Made by a program: the position numbers and the translations under genes. A stretch of 64,000 nt of DNA from Mariniblastus sp. GTDB lineage: Bacteria; Planctomycetota; Planctomycetia; Pirellulales; Pirellulaceae. The stretch lies in the NCBI GenBank assembly GCA_028823415.1, contig JAPKBL010000003.1:1-64000 (forward strand), given 5' to 3'. Below are positions 27,859 through 36,998 of this stretch, one piece after another; the stretch's first letter is position 1; the number at the start of each line of letters is the position of its first letter. Below the pieces are notes generated by a model. It had not been told where the DNA came from. It worked only from the letters and a program-made list of their open reading frames with translations, and did not search any database.

Positions 27859-28887
27859 GTGTCTAAGGTTTTCATCACCGGCGGAACAGGTTGCATTGGT
27901 GCAGTCACGGTTTATCAATTAGTTACTCAATACGGCGATGAGATCGAACAGGTGTTGATTGCCAGCCGGTCGTCTAGTGCCGATCAACTTGAAATTTGGT
28001 TTGGCGATAGTCTTCAGCAATTCGTCAACGATGGAAAGATTGCGTTTGCCCGTGTAGATATCAGTGACCCAAAGTCCCTGCAGCATACTTTGGAGACGTT
28101 TGAGCCAACACACGTGATTCATTTGGGAGCTTTGCAAAGTCCTGATTGTGCGTCTAATCCGGAGAAAGGGTTAGATGTGAATTTGGCGGGGACGATGAAT
28201 CTGTTAAATATGATCGAGGATTTGGAACCGCGTTTAAAGCGCGTTGTCTTTGCCAGTTCGGGTGCAGTTTATGGCAAACGGGCGATGTATCCCGAGGCGA
28301 TCGTCTCGGAGAATGCCCAGCTTTCGCCGCCAAATCTTTATGGGGTTTGGAAAGTTGCGGGCGAACATTTAGCCACTCTGTTTCATGAAAAAACGGGAAT
28401 ACCGACCGTTTCCTTGCGGCTCAATACAACGTTTGGTCCTGGAAGAGATCAGGGAATGACGTCGGCGCCCACGAAGGTGATGAAGTCGTTGGTGGTCGGC
28501 GCCAATGAGGGGAAATCAGTTCAATTTCAGATGCCTTATCGCGGACGTGAAAACTATCACTATGTTGAGGATGTTGGAGCGCATTTTGCTGGCGTCTGCA
28601 TGTTGCCTTTCGAAGGTTGTCAGGCTTTTAATATCAAAGGTAAAACTATTGAGGTCACTGAGTTTCTTGAGACCGTTAGAGTTATTGCTGAGGAAATGGG
28701 GATCGCCGAATTTCTCGATACCGGAGTTGCCGCTGATGCGACCCCTAACTTGTTTATCTGCGATCTAGATGATGCTGCCGTCGAGAAGCAATTTCCCGGT
28801 TTACCGCGTACGTCGATCGACCAAGGGATTAGGAAAACCATCGAGAGATTTCGTGCCATGGTGACCCAAGGCAGAGTTAAAATTTAA
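27859..28887 (+). CDS. Extended SDR, NAD-dependent epimerase/dehydratase family
   Basis: A 342-residue extended SDR: GxxGxxG in FITGGTGCIGAVT, DISDPKS, HLGALQSPDC, then the active-site motif, Ser in FASSGAVYGKRAM and YxxxK in YGVWKVAGE. SLRLNTTFGPGRDQG and VEDVG complete the pattern. Members include sugar-nucleotide epimerases, uronate dehydrogenases and L-threonine dehydrogenases; the free-sugar type is favoured by its neighbours. The start is GTG 27859, 133 bases after the previous gene. Substrate is unknown. Confidence 0.82.
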   Translation: MSKVFITGGTGCIGAVTVYQLVTQYGDEIEQVLIASRSSSADQLEIWFGDSLQQFVNDGKIAFARVDISDPKSLQHTLETFEPTHVIHLGALQSPDCASNPEKGLDVNLAGTMNLLNMIEDLEPRLKRVVFASSGAVYGKRAMYPEAIVSENAQLSPPNLYGVWKVAGEHLATLFHEKTGIPTVSLRLNTTFGPGRDQGMTSAPTKVMKSLVVGANEGKSVQFQMPYRGRENYHYVEDVGAHFAGVCMLPFEGCQAFNIKGKTIEVTEFLETVRVIAEEMGIAEFLDTGVAADATPNLFICDLDDAAVEKQFPGLPRTSIDQGIRKTIERFRAMVTQGRVKI

Positions 28888-29012
28888 AATGGTTTTTTGG
28901 TTTGCGTAATTGACTAGACTTGGTTCGAGAGGAGTTTTGCACCATGGTCTATTTACTATCCCAACCCTTCTACCTGTAAACCCAAAGCAAGAAAAAAGGA
29001 AAAGTGGCGTAG

Positions 29013-30032
29013 ATGAAAGCGATCGAAATCTCAAAACCGGGTGTAGTCTGTATCGCCGAACGAGCAAAGCCAACCCCAGGCAGTGGCGAGGTGTTGTTAA
29101 AGATTAACCGCGTTGGGTATTGCGGAAGCGATCTTGGGGCATTCAAAGGGCTGAATCCCTTGGTGACCTACCCGCGTGTGCCGGGACATGAAATTGGAGC
29201 CACGATTGCGGAACTCGGCGTCGACGTTGAGGGTTGGAATGTTGGCCAAGAGGTCTTGGTGATTCCTTACTCGAGTTGCGGTCAATGCTCGGCTTGTCGA
29301 AAAGAGCGGTACAACTGCTGCATGAAGAATGAGACGCTCGGTGTTCAGCGAGAGGGGATGTTGTGTGAGTATGCGACGGCTCCAGTTGAAAAGTTAATTG
29401 CCGCTGAGAATTTATCTCTCCAGGAGTTGGCATTGGTGGAACCGTTGACCGTTGGGTTTCATGCGGTGGCGCGTGGGCAGGTGAGGGAGAGCGATACTGT
29501 CGCAGTGATAGGTTGCGGAGCGATCGGATTGGGAGTCATTGCCGGCGCCAAATTTCGTAATGCCCGGGTATTCGCGATTGACATTGAGGATAGTAAGTCG
29601 GGTGTAGCCAAGGCCTGCGGGGCTGCTGAGTTTATCAACTCCAGTCGGGAAAACGTGGGCGATCGGTTGAAAGAGCTAACCGATGGACATGGGCCGGATG
29701 TGATCATCGAGGCCGTTGGGCATCCGGCAACCTACCGAATGGCTGTGGAAGAAGTTTGCTTCGCGGGTCGAGTGGTTTATATCGGCTGGGCAAAAGCCCC
29801 GATTGAATACGAGACCAAATTTTTTGTGCTCAAAGAGTTGGACATTCGAGGATCCAGGAATGCGCTTCCCACCGATTTTCGAGATGTGATTGCGATGCTC
29901 GAAGGGGGTGATTTCCCACTTGAAGCGGTGATTACGAAAACCGTATCGATGCTTGAAGCCCCGGCCGCGATGGACGCATGGGCGGCTGATCCGGGTAGTA
30001 TTACCAAAATCCAAATCGATTTAGACGCGTAG
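29013..30032 (+). CDS. Zinc-dependent dehydrogenase, L-galactonate 5-dehydrogenase-like (YjjN/LgoD type)
   Basis: A 339-residue MDR protein. The blocks [66 protein letters not shown] and [13 protein letters not shown] line up with what I remember of E. coli YjjN/LgoD, which oxidises L-galactonate at C5 to D-tagaturonate. Four structural Cys and the catalytic Cys/His/Glu are present. The ribosome site AAAAGGA precedes ATG 29013. It lies 66 bases before a UxaE-family gene, whose substrate is D-tagaturonate, which strongly supports this reaction. L-gulonate or galactitol-type substrates remain possible. Confidence 0.88.
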   Translation: MKAIEISKPGVVCIAERAKPTPGSGEVLLKINRVGYCGSDLGAFKGLNPLVTYPRVPGHEIGATIAELGVDVEGWNVGQEVLVIPYSSCGQCSACRKERYNCCMKNETLGVQREGMLCEYATAPVEKLIAAENLSLQELALVEPLTVGFHAVARGQVRESDTVAVIGCGAIGLGVIAGAKFRNARVFAIDIEDSKSGVAKACGAAEFINSSRENVGDRLKELTDGHGPDVIIEAVGHPATYRMAVEEVCFAGRVVYIGWAKAPIEYETKFFVLKELDIRGSRNALPTDFRDVIAMLEGGDFPLEAVITKTVSMLEAPAAMDAWAADPGSITKIQIDLDA

Positions 30033-30097
30033 TCTTTGAACGAGATAAAAAACCTAGCGCCCCAACCGAATACCCCCAAGATTGTAGGAAAGATATT

Positions 30098-31363
30098 ATG
30101 GCACTCATCATCGAAAAGTTTTCGTTCGGCGTTGGCGATCGGTTCGCCCACCAAGGGAAAGCGCAATTGGCTGCGATTATGAAAGCCGCTCAGCAGGGTG
30201 TTGAGATTGTCCCGGTGTGGAATAAATCGAATCGCGAGCATCAGACCATCGGTTCGGAGATTGCCAGTTGTCGAGTTGCTGCGGACGCCGCCGTGAAGGA
30301 TTTAGGCTGGGAGAAGTCTCATTACGTTGATGCCGATCATATTAACCTTGAGATTGTAGATCCATTTCTCGACAGCAGTAATTTTTATACTATCGACGTC
30401 GCGGACGCGATTGGCCAGTCGGCTGATGCCTCCGAGGTTGAGGCCTTTGTTGATTCGGTTTCAGAGCTGATCGGATCCTTGTCGGTTGATGGAATTCCCG
30501 AACCTCTGGTCATGACCCGGGAGACGATTACAGCGACCGCGAACCAGTATCTCAAAGCGGTTCAGTTGGCTGGAGAAATCTATCGTTACATCGCTTTAAA
30601 AAATGGAGAGGGGACTTTTGTGGCCGAAGTTTCGATGGATGAAACTGATAGCCCTCAAACGCCTCCGGAATTGCTCGTTATTCTTGCGGCGGTCGCCCAG
30701 CAAGGAATTCCGATCCAGACGATTGCTCCAAAATTTACGGGACGCTTTAATAAAGGCGTCGATTATGTTGGCGATGTTGTTCAGTTTGAAAAAGAATTCG
30801 AGGATGATCTTGCTGTGATCGCTTACGCGGTCAAACAATACGGACTGCCTGAGAATCTCAAGTTGAGCGTCCATTCGGGCAGCGATAAGTTTTCGATTTA
30901 CGGCCCTATTCGCAGGGCGCTTGAGAAAACTGGAGCGGGCCTGCATATTAAAACCGCCGGCACCACTTGGCTCGAAGAGTTAATCGGGCTCGCCGAATTT
31001 GGAGGTGCTGGTCTTGAGTTGGCGAAGGAAGTTTACCTGCAGGCCTACGAGAATTCAGAGGCACTTTGTGCACCTTACGCGACGGTGATCGACATTGATC
31101 CCGATTGCCTGCCACAGCCAGCGGCAGTTGCCGAATGGACGTCGGCACAATATGTAAATGCACTTCGACATGATCCACAACATCCGGAGTTCAATTCATC
31201 GTTTCGGCAGTTGCTGCATGTGGGTTACAAAATTGCCGCCAAAATGGGCGATCGGTACCTCGAGATGCTGGACTTATGCGAGGAGTCGATCAGCCGCAAT
31301 GTTACCGAAAATTTATACGAACGGCATTTGAAACCGCTCTTCCTCGATGAGAGCGTTCGCTGA
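30098..31363 (+). CDS. Tagaturonate epimerase (UxaE) family protein
   Basis: A 421-residue protein of the family that converts D-tagaturonate and D-fructuronate. Family motifs are FSFGVGDRFAHQG, SHYVDADHIN, VSMDETDSPQTPPEL, APKFTGRFNKGVDYVG, LSVHSGSDKFSIYG and HIKTAGTTWLEEL, including the Asp/His/Glu residues that hold the metal. Length fits. GTAGGAAAG gives a ribosome site for ATG 30098. It is the last rightward gene of the cluster and ends one base before the convergent fhcB-like gene, so two unrelated operons meet tail to tail. No uxuA/uxuB is in the window. Confidence 0.9.
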   Translation: MALIIEKFSFGVGDRFAHQGKAQLAAIMKAAQQGVEIVPVWNKSNREHQTIGSEIASCRVAADAAVKDLGWEKSHYVDADHINLEIVDPFLDSSNFYTIDVADAIGQSADASEVEAFVDSVSELIGSLSVDGIPEPLVMTRETITATANQYLKAVQLAGEIYRYIALKNGEGTFVAEVSMDETDSPQTPPELLVILAAVAQQGIPIQTIAPKFTGRFNKGVDYVGDVVQFEKEFEDDLAVIAYAVKQYGLPENLKLSVHSGSDKFSIYGPIRRALEKTGAGLHIKTAGTTWLEELIGLAEFGGAGLELAKEVYLQAYENSEALCAPYATVIDIDPDCLPQPAAVAEWTSAQYVNALRHDPQHPEFNSSFRQLLHVGYKIAAKMGDRYLEMLDLCEESISRNVTENLYERHLKPLFLDESVR

Positions 31364-31364
31364 T

Positions 31365-32627
31365 TTAACCAAGTGTGAGTAAGTTTTGGAGGATTTTTTC
31401 AAGGATAACTTCCGGTGGAATCCAGTCGTTAGGCTCGATTTTCCGAATCGGCATTGAGATATTATCGACTCGGCAGTATTCGCCCGCTTCGTTGATTCCC
31501 GGTAATCCCATTTGGAATTGAACATCCGCCGTCATCGCTTGAGTTGAAAATGCGATCTGGGGGATACTCTCGAAGTGAACCCGAGCGGATGCCGGTAGTT
31601 GATCAACAAGTTCCGACTTACTGAGGCGAGAGGCAAATAGGATTGCATCACAATGTTGGTTTTGTAGCATTGATTCTGCGGAAAACTCTAGTCCGTGCTG
31701 CCGCGGGTGACCGAGAGAGTGATTGGCTGCGAACGGGTATCCACTACTCCAGGCAAGAACATTCTCGGCACTTTGTGCGTTGTTATCGGTGCGAAGTTTG
31801 AGTCCCACAAATCGTGTTAGGTCGTTGAGCCTTCGAATCAAACGCGATATTGAATCACCGGCAGGATCAAACCTTGAATCCTCGGTGACCTGCTCAAAAA
31901 ACATCGAACCGTACTTCGCGTTGACCAATTCATTCAATAGCTCGCTTGCGGTTGTTTCAATGACTGGTGAGCAGTCTGGATCGGGTGCCGATTTTTTAGA
32001 GTCCGTATGTAATTCTAACTGGCTTCGAACGCGGCCCAGTAATTCGGGAGCATTTTCTGCGGAAACCTGAATGAAATGGTCGGCCCGTTTTGCCGTTGCA
32101 GTTTCCTTGTCGCCGACAACTAAGATTCGATGAGATCGATCTTTTCCTTTTTGATTGAGCCGTTGGAGAAGTCGAGGGTGAGTTGCTTCCGGGTCGCAGA
32201 ACCAAAATACGACTAGGTCCGAGCGACTCCCAATTTCTCCAAGAGTTGCTGTGACTTTTCCTGTTTTTTGAAGTGAGAAAATGCTCGAGCGACCGCGGTT
32301 GGTGAACGTAGTATCAATGGTCGCTCCGGCGATATCCGCAATTTTCCAAGAAACTTGTTGAGCCTCAGTAGAAAGATGATCAAGGCCGCAGATTAATGGA
32401 GACTTGGCTTTTTTGATTATTTTAGCGGCTGCTAAGATGGCGAGGTCGATTGCGGCGACACGGTCATCGACAAAATGCGTCTGAGTTGGTGGGGACTGCT
32501 GGGTGAAATATTGACTTCCCAGTTCACAGGTGTTCTTGAAACGCCAATGGCCTGCGTGAGGTTCAGCTTCAATGTCGTCGCAAAGAAGAGTGCAGCCGGC
32601 GCAAATGATTTTTTCTATTTTTTGCAT
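31365..32627 (-). CDS. fhcB: Formylmethanofuran dehydrogenase subunit B-like (FhcB)
   Basis: A 420-residue protein of the formyltransferase/hydrolase complex B family, part of tetrahydromethanopterin-dependent C1 oxidation. The N-terminal ICAGCTLLCDDIEA and NTCELG are recognisable, with SPLICGLDHLSTEAQQ and FTNRGRSS following, and RADHFIQVSAEN later. The C-terminal half keeps the molybdopterin-enzyme-like fold pieces, with no obvious catalytic Cys/Sec. ATG 32627 is the start, because the longer frame to 32702 would run into astD. It is only 19 bases behind astD and so seems to ride on the amino-acid operon. No other fhc or mch gene is in the window. Confidence 0.82.
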   Translation of the reverse strand: MQKIEKIICAGCTLLCDDIEAEPHAGHWRFKNTCELGSQYFTQQSPPTQTHFVDDRVAAIDLAILAAAKIIKKAKSPLICGLDHLSTEAQQVSWKIADIAGATIDTTFTNRGRSSIFSLQKTGKVTATLGEIGSRSDLVVFWFCDPEATHPRLLQRLNQKGKDRSHRILVVGDKETATAKRADHFIQVSAENAPELLGRVRSQLELHTDSKKSAPDPDCSPVIETTASELLNELVNAKYGSMFFEQVTEDSRFDPAGDSISRLIRRLNDLTRFVGLKLRTDNNAQSAENVLAWSSGYPFAANHSLGHPRQHGLEFSAESMLQNQHCDAILFASRLSKSELVDQLPASARVHFESIPQIAFSTQAMTADVQFQMGLPGINEAGEYCRVDNISMPIRKIEPNDWIPPEVILEKILQNLLTLG

Positions 32628-32646
32628 AGTCGAAAATGTTTCGCGG

Positions 32647-34116
32647 TCAAAGTCGAATACCGGTAACCGGTGTCTCCGGCAGTGAAAGTGTTTGGGATTC
32701 AATGGAAGCGACGGGGTAGGAACAGTAGTCTACAGCGAAATAGGCACTGGGACGGTGGTTGCCACTTAGGCCACAACCTCCAAAGGGAAGTTTTCCACTG
32801 GCTCCGGTGGTTTGTCGATTCCAATTTACAATTCCTGCGCGAATTTGATGGATGAATTGCCGGTAGTGTTGTTCGTTGTCGCTAAGGAGGCCAGCGGAAA
32901 GGCCGTAGTTCGTGTTATTGGCCTCTTCGATTGCCTCATCGAAATTTTTAACCCACCGTAAATTTAAGAGTGGTCCAAACAGCTCTTCGTCGCCGAGGTT
33001 TTCCACATTGGTGACGTCGAGTAGACCAGGAGAAATCAGGGCTTCACAATTTCGATGATTTTGCATTTGGACGATCGGTTGGGCGCCACGGGAGATTAAC
33101 TCAGCTTGGGCTGCAAGTAAGTGGTTACCCGCTGCGGATGAGATGAGAGAACCCATGAAGGGTTGAGGGTCGTCGTTGAAAAAACCAAACGTGATTTTCC
33201 CAATCATATCCTTCAACGCGGTTAGGAATTTATGTCCCTCTGCATCATCAATCAGGATAAGACGGCGAGCACACGTGCACCGCTGTCCGGCAGTCATGTA
33301 GGCGGACAGAACGGTCAAGTAGGCCGCGGCGGTGAAATCGTTGATGTCATGCACAATCAATGGATTGTTGCCCCCCATTTCGAGCGCCAGGATTTTTTGG
33401 GGGAAAGGCGCGAGCGTTTGGTGAAGTGCTTTTCCAGCAGCACTTGATCCGGTGAAAAACAGACCGTCCAATTCTGGGTGGGAGGCGATCGCTTCACCAA
33501 CATCCCGCCCGCCCTGAACGAGGTTGAGAACGCCGGGTGGCAAGCCTGACTCAAGCCATTTCATGACCATCCATTGCCCCACCGCCGGTGTCATTTCGCT
33601 TGGTTTAAAAACACAGACATTGCCAGTGATTAGGGCGGGGACAATGTGGCCATTTGCCAAGTGAGCCGGGAAATTAAACGGACCGAGTACACCGCAAACA
33701 CCGTGTGGCTTATAGCGAGTCACTGCAATCGCTCCGGCAATTTCAAACTGCGTGGTATCTCGGCGATTTCGAAAGGCGTCGATGGAAAGATCGATTTTCG
33801 CCGCCACTGCCCCGGCTTCCGTTTTGGATTCCCAGACGGGTTTTCCAGTTTCTCTTGCAATCAACAGAGCAAGTTCTTCCGAGGATGCTTGAATATTATC
33901 TCGGTAGGCTTCGGCGATCTCGATTCGGGATTCGACGCTCAGATCCCACCATGGGCCAAACGCTGATCTCGCAGCGGCAAATGCAGCGTCCACTTGAGAT
34001 GGACTTGCCGTTTTTCCAGACCAGATAACTGAGTCATCGACGGGGCAGGTTGATTCGAGAATCTCCCCTGCTCCGTCGATCCAGGTTCCACCAATTTGCA
34101 GTTGAGATTCTAACAT
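32647..34116 (-). CDS. astD: N-succinylglutamate 5-semialdehyde dehydrogenase
   Basis: A 489-residue aldehyde dehydrogenase-superfamily enzyme, probably the AstD step: N-succinylglutamate semialdehyde to N-succinylglutamate, with NAD. Catalytic residues are the Cys in AGQRCTCARR, the Glu in ALEMGGNNP and the Asn in LGPFNFPAHLANGH, a stretch typical of AstD; LDGLFFTGSSAAG binds NAD and TTGASGKLPFGGCGLSGNHR is near the end. The ATG start is clear. It lies behind astA (67 bases) and directly before fhcB. Confidence 0.9.
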   Translation of the reverse strand: MLESQLQIGGTWIDGAGEILESTCPVDDSVIWSGKTASPSQVDAAFAAARSAFGPWWDLSVESRIEIAEAYRDNIQASSEELALLIARETGKPVWESKTEAGAVAAKIDLSIDAFRNRRDTTQFEIAGAIAVTRYKPHGVCGVLGPFNFPAHLANGHIVPALITGNVCVFKPSEMTPAVGQWMVMKWLESGLPPGVLNLVQGGRDVGEAIASHPELDGLFFTGSSAAGKALHQTLAPFPQKILALEMGGNNPLIVHDINDFTAAAYLTVLSAYMTAGQRCTCARRLILIDDAEGHKFLTALKDMIGKITFGFFNDDPQPFMGSLISSAAGNHLLAAQAELISRGAQPIVQMQNHRNCEALISPGLLDVTNVENLGDEELFGPLLNLRWVKNFDEAIEEANNTNYGLSAGLLSDNEQHYRQFIHQIRAGIVNWNRQTTGASGKLPFGGCGLSGNHRPSAYFAVDYCSYPVASIESQTLSLPETPVTGIRL

Positions 34117-34183
34117 TGGGTTCTATTAAGTGAGTAGTGATTGAGAAAGAACTGGGTGCCGGAAAGTGGCGGCGAGACTATCG

Positions 34184-35209
34184 TTATTTTGGATCGGGTT
34201 TTAAGTTAATGCATCGGACTCTGTCGCCGATTTTTAGATTGAGTCGTAGTGCCGTTATTTGGTCAATCGTAACGGCATCCTGATCCCATGCGGTGATTCC
34301 CAGGCAAGTTCGGAAATTTAGTTTGGCGTTAGATATTAGTTGTTGCGATGCGTTTGGAAAAGAATCTTCGATTCGCTGCACGGTTCCGCTGGCTGATTCT
34401 CTGACGGCACGAATTTGATCCACTTCGCAATGCATTGTCGGTCCCCCGTCAAAAATATCGACCAATTGTCGAAATTCAAATCCTTCCTTTTCCAGAACCT
34501 TCAACGCGGGAATCGTGTTCTCATGCACCTCTCCAATAACTTTCTGGGCATCCTCCGGCAGCAGGGGAATATAGATTGGATGTTTGGGCATTAAGTCCGC
34601 AATGAATTTCTTTGATTTACTGGTGAGCGTTTCCGCTTTGGGGAAATCAATCTGAAAGAAGTGTGATCCAATCGCGGCCCAGAGCGGTGACTTGCCATCC
34701 TTGTCGACAATTCCACGCATTTCGGCAACCATCTCATTCTCAAAACGTTCTCTGAACTCTGCGATAAACAAGAACCTGGAAAGGCTAAGCAGTCGACCAT
34801 GCCCGCACCCCCAGTAGTCTGGTGACAAGAATAGGCTTCCGATTTCGCTGGGGCCATTATGTTCTTCCCGAAGATGGAGCACATTGATTGTCTTATAGAC
34901 ACCGAGTTCCTCCGAGTTATGGTGGGATTCCTTTATTTCGTAAGAGTACATTGGCTCAAAACCGCCAATTTTTGCGTAGATTGAACAGGTTCCGACAATT
35001 TTGCCGTGAGCGAGATCTTCCATCACAAAAACATAGGGCTGCCCACTCGGCTTTCCCATTTTTTGTTGAAAGGCAAAAATTGAATTTTCAATTCGAGATT
35101 CCAGCTCATCTTTCGAAATCTTCAGCGTGGTTAGGCCGTATTCGGATTTTTGAATCAACTCGAATAGTGGGTCGAGATCGGATTCTTGAACTCGTCGTAC
35201 GATCAACAT
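34184..35209 (-). CDS. astA: Arginine/ornithine N-succinyltransferase
   Basis: A 341-residue AstA-type acyltransferase that uses succinyl-CoA to acylate the alpha-amino group of arginine, or of ornithine in some bacteria. Family marks are IVRRVQESDLDPLFEL, SYEIKESHHNSEELG, IGSLFLSPDYWG, GRLLSLSRFLFIAEF, AEMRGIVDKDGKSPLW, and VHENTIPALKVLEKEGFEF with DIFDGGPTMHCEVD. ATG 35209 is the start. It sits in a leftward run with an upstream class III aminotransferase and downstream astD. No astB (succinylarginine dihydrolase) is nearby, which points to ornithine as a possible substrate. Confidence 0.9.
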   Translation of the reverse strand: MLIVRRVQESDLDPLFELIQKSEYGLTTLKISKDELESRIENSIFAFQQKMGKPSGQPYVFVMEDLAHGKIVGTCSIYAKIGGFEPMYSYEIKESHHNSEELGVYKTINVLHLREEHNGPSEIGSLFLSPDYWGCGHGRLLSLSRFLFIAEFRERFENEMVAEMRGIVDKDGKSPLWAAIGSHFFQIDFPKAETLTSKSKKFIADLMPKHPIYIPLLPEDAQKVIGEVHENTIPALKVLEKEGFEFRQLVDIFDGGPTMHCEVDQIRAVRESASGTVQRIEDSFPNASQQLISNAKLNFRTCLGITAWDQDAVTIDQITALRLNLKIGDRVRCINLKPDPK

Positions 35210-35306
35210 TTTTTTTGCCGTTAGCAGAGTGGTTTTAAAATTTCAAAGGACTGCAAAATCAGATAATTTTGATTAATTCATGTATCAATCTTGGTTGCTC
35301 AGAAAT

Positions 35307-36704
35307 TTATTCTGTCATTTCCGCGACAACGCTCTCGATAATTTGACAGGCGAGGTCAATGTGCGATTCGTCAATGCATCCAAGTGGCAAGAGGAAGCGG
35401 ACGCGGCTTGGGGAGCCGCCGGCCATGAATGACATCAGGCCAGCGTGAAAGAGCCGTTTGACCATTTCACTGGCAACTTCTGGAGTTCCATCGAACGGCG
35501 TAAACGCGACCATGCCTCCAATCCCGTGAGGCCCGCTAATTGAGCCGGGGTATTTCTCACCGATTGCCTGGAGTCCTTGGGAGAAATACTTGTTGAAATG
35601 GACGTTCTTTCCCTCTGGCCCGAAATTGCCATTCTCGATCAAACCGGAGACGATGGCTTGCGCGGCCATGATCGCCCAAGTGCTGCCGGTAAAGGTCTGG
35701 CTAATCAAGCCGGGCTTGGGGGCATACTCATCGGTAAACAACGTCGCGCAGACTTGTGATATTTTTCCAATGGTGACCAAGTCAACGTGTTTATCGAGTC
35801 CGAAATGCTGGAAAGCATACGGTCGTGTCGTGCGGCAAAACGTTTGGACTTCATCGGCGATGACGGCGATGTTGTTATCGTGTGCTACTTCAATTAATGC
35901 TTTGAAGAACTCAGTGTTCCCTTCGTAGTAGCCTCCTTCCCCCTGGACAAGTTCCATCCAAAGTGCGGCGTGCTTGCCGGGAAAGCGATCGATATGATCC
36001 TTCATTCGGCGGACTGCGTCGGCAATGCTTTGCTCTGGGTTGTTTTCATCGAAAAAGGGGATGTAGTCGACCGCGATTGTATCCGGTAATCCGACGCGAT
36101 ATTTTGCTTTATCAGTCACCTGCGCCAGCCCCAGGGTGCGGCCGGCAAAGCAATGGGTGAAGGCGATGACTCGGTTGGCCGGATAGTTTTTCTGAAAAGC
36201 CATCTTCAGTGAATTTTCATTCGCCATTGCACCACTGGTGGTGAGGAAGCAATGCTTTAATTCGGCCCCTGATTCGCACGCGACATCGGTCAACAGTTTT
36301 ACAATGTCACAGCTGCTGGCGTTTTGTTGCAGGTTTCCCTGCATCACTGTGTCGCCGATTGCGGCATCAATGCCAGCGTTGATCAACCGGGGGTGACTGT
36401 GCCCGTATCCATGCACACCGATGCCTATGATCAAGTCGAGTTTTACACTTCCGTCGGCGAGTTCAACGAACGGGCCATTTCCGATTCCACTTCCTATATA
36501 GGGGAAAAAAGTTTTTCCACCCCGAATCGCGCCGAACTGATCCAGTAACTGCTCGTAGTCTACGGCTAACTCAGGCCGCGGCGGACGAACTGAAACTAGG
36601 GTTTCCTGGTGCTCGGCAACGGCGTCGAGGATTAGCTGTTTCGCTTTGGCTAAGCGAGGGTCGTTATTGAGCTTTTCGGCTGCGAGCAAAGGTTTGGTGG
36701 TCAT
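35307..36704 (-). CDS. Class III PLP aminotransferase, probable succinylornithine aminotransferase (astC-like)
   Basis: A 465-residue class III transaminase. PLP-site marks are LTTSGAMANENSLK, FTHCFAGRTLG, AVIADEVQTFCR (Asp for the PLP nitrogen) and the Schiff-base lysine in TIGKISQV; PHGIGGMVAF and RVRFLLPLGC are late blocks. It is longer than typical AstC (about 405), mostly at the N-terminus (HQETLVSVRPPRPELAVDYE), so it is not a plain AstC orthologue; lysine 6-aminotransferase-like members share this longer form. Its place directly before astA makes the succinylornithine step likely. It starts about 290 bases after the upstream M20 gene ends. Confidence 0.78.
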   Translation of the reverse strand: MTTKPLLAAEKLNNDPRLAKAKQLILDAVAEHQETLVSVRPPRPELAVDYEQLLDQFGAIRGGKTFFPYIGSGIGNGPFVELADGSVKLDLIIGIGVHGYGHSHPRLINAGIDAAIGDTVMQGNLQQNASSCDIVKLLTDVACESGAELKHCFLTTSGAMANENSLKMAFQKNYPANRVIAFTHCFAGRTLGLAQVTDKAKYRVGLPDTIAVDYIPFFDENNPEQSIADAVRRMKDHIDRFPGKHAALWMELVQGEGGYYEGNTEFFKALIEVAHDNNIAVIADEVQTFCRTTRPYAFQHFGLDKHVDLVTIGKISQVCATLFTDEYAPKPGLISQTFTGSTWAIMAAQAIVSGLIENGNFGPEGKNVHFNKYFSQGLQAIGEKYPGSISGPHGIGGMVAFTPFDGTPEVASEMVKRLFHAGLMSFMAGGSPSRVRFLLPLGCIDESHIDLACQIIESVVAEMTE

Positions 36705-36998
36705 TTGCAGACTCGTTGGATATCCAGGTAAAGAACTTTAAGTAATGGGATAAGCGTATCCTCTATCTTAGATGCAAACGGTACTTTCAGACAGACAGAA
36801 GTTGTCACATCCCCCAATCCAAGCACCTTTGAAGGTGCGCGTCGCTTGCCTATCCAACGCAGGCGAATCGATTTTTCTCGTTGCAAACGCAGGCAAGTTT
36901 GGTTTACGCTCGGAAATGGGGGGTGGTGAGCTGTTTTTCCCGTTTTTTGTTAGGCGAATGAGGCAATAAGGGAATTCAACGCAATTGGCAAAACCGCA
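36705..36998. other. Intergenic, 294 bases, with a GCACCTT hairpin
   Basis: Separates the M20 gene from the aminotransferase on the same strand. A hairpin (GCACCTT 36823-36829 with AAGGTGC 36832-36838) has no T tract. A short AACGCAGGC motif occurs twice in this stretch. No gene is visible; probably a promoter for the aminotransferase set. Confidence 0.4.

Noticed and set aside
32628..32702. Longer fhcB start at 32702
   Set aside because: It would overlap the coding end of astD; the family starts near ICAGC, just after ATG 32627.
36823..36838. GCACCTT hairpin as the terminator of the M20 gene
   Set aside because: No T tract in either direction, and the distance from the stop is large.
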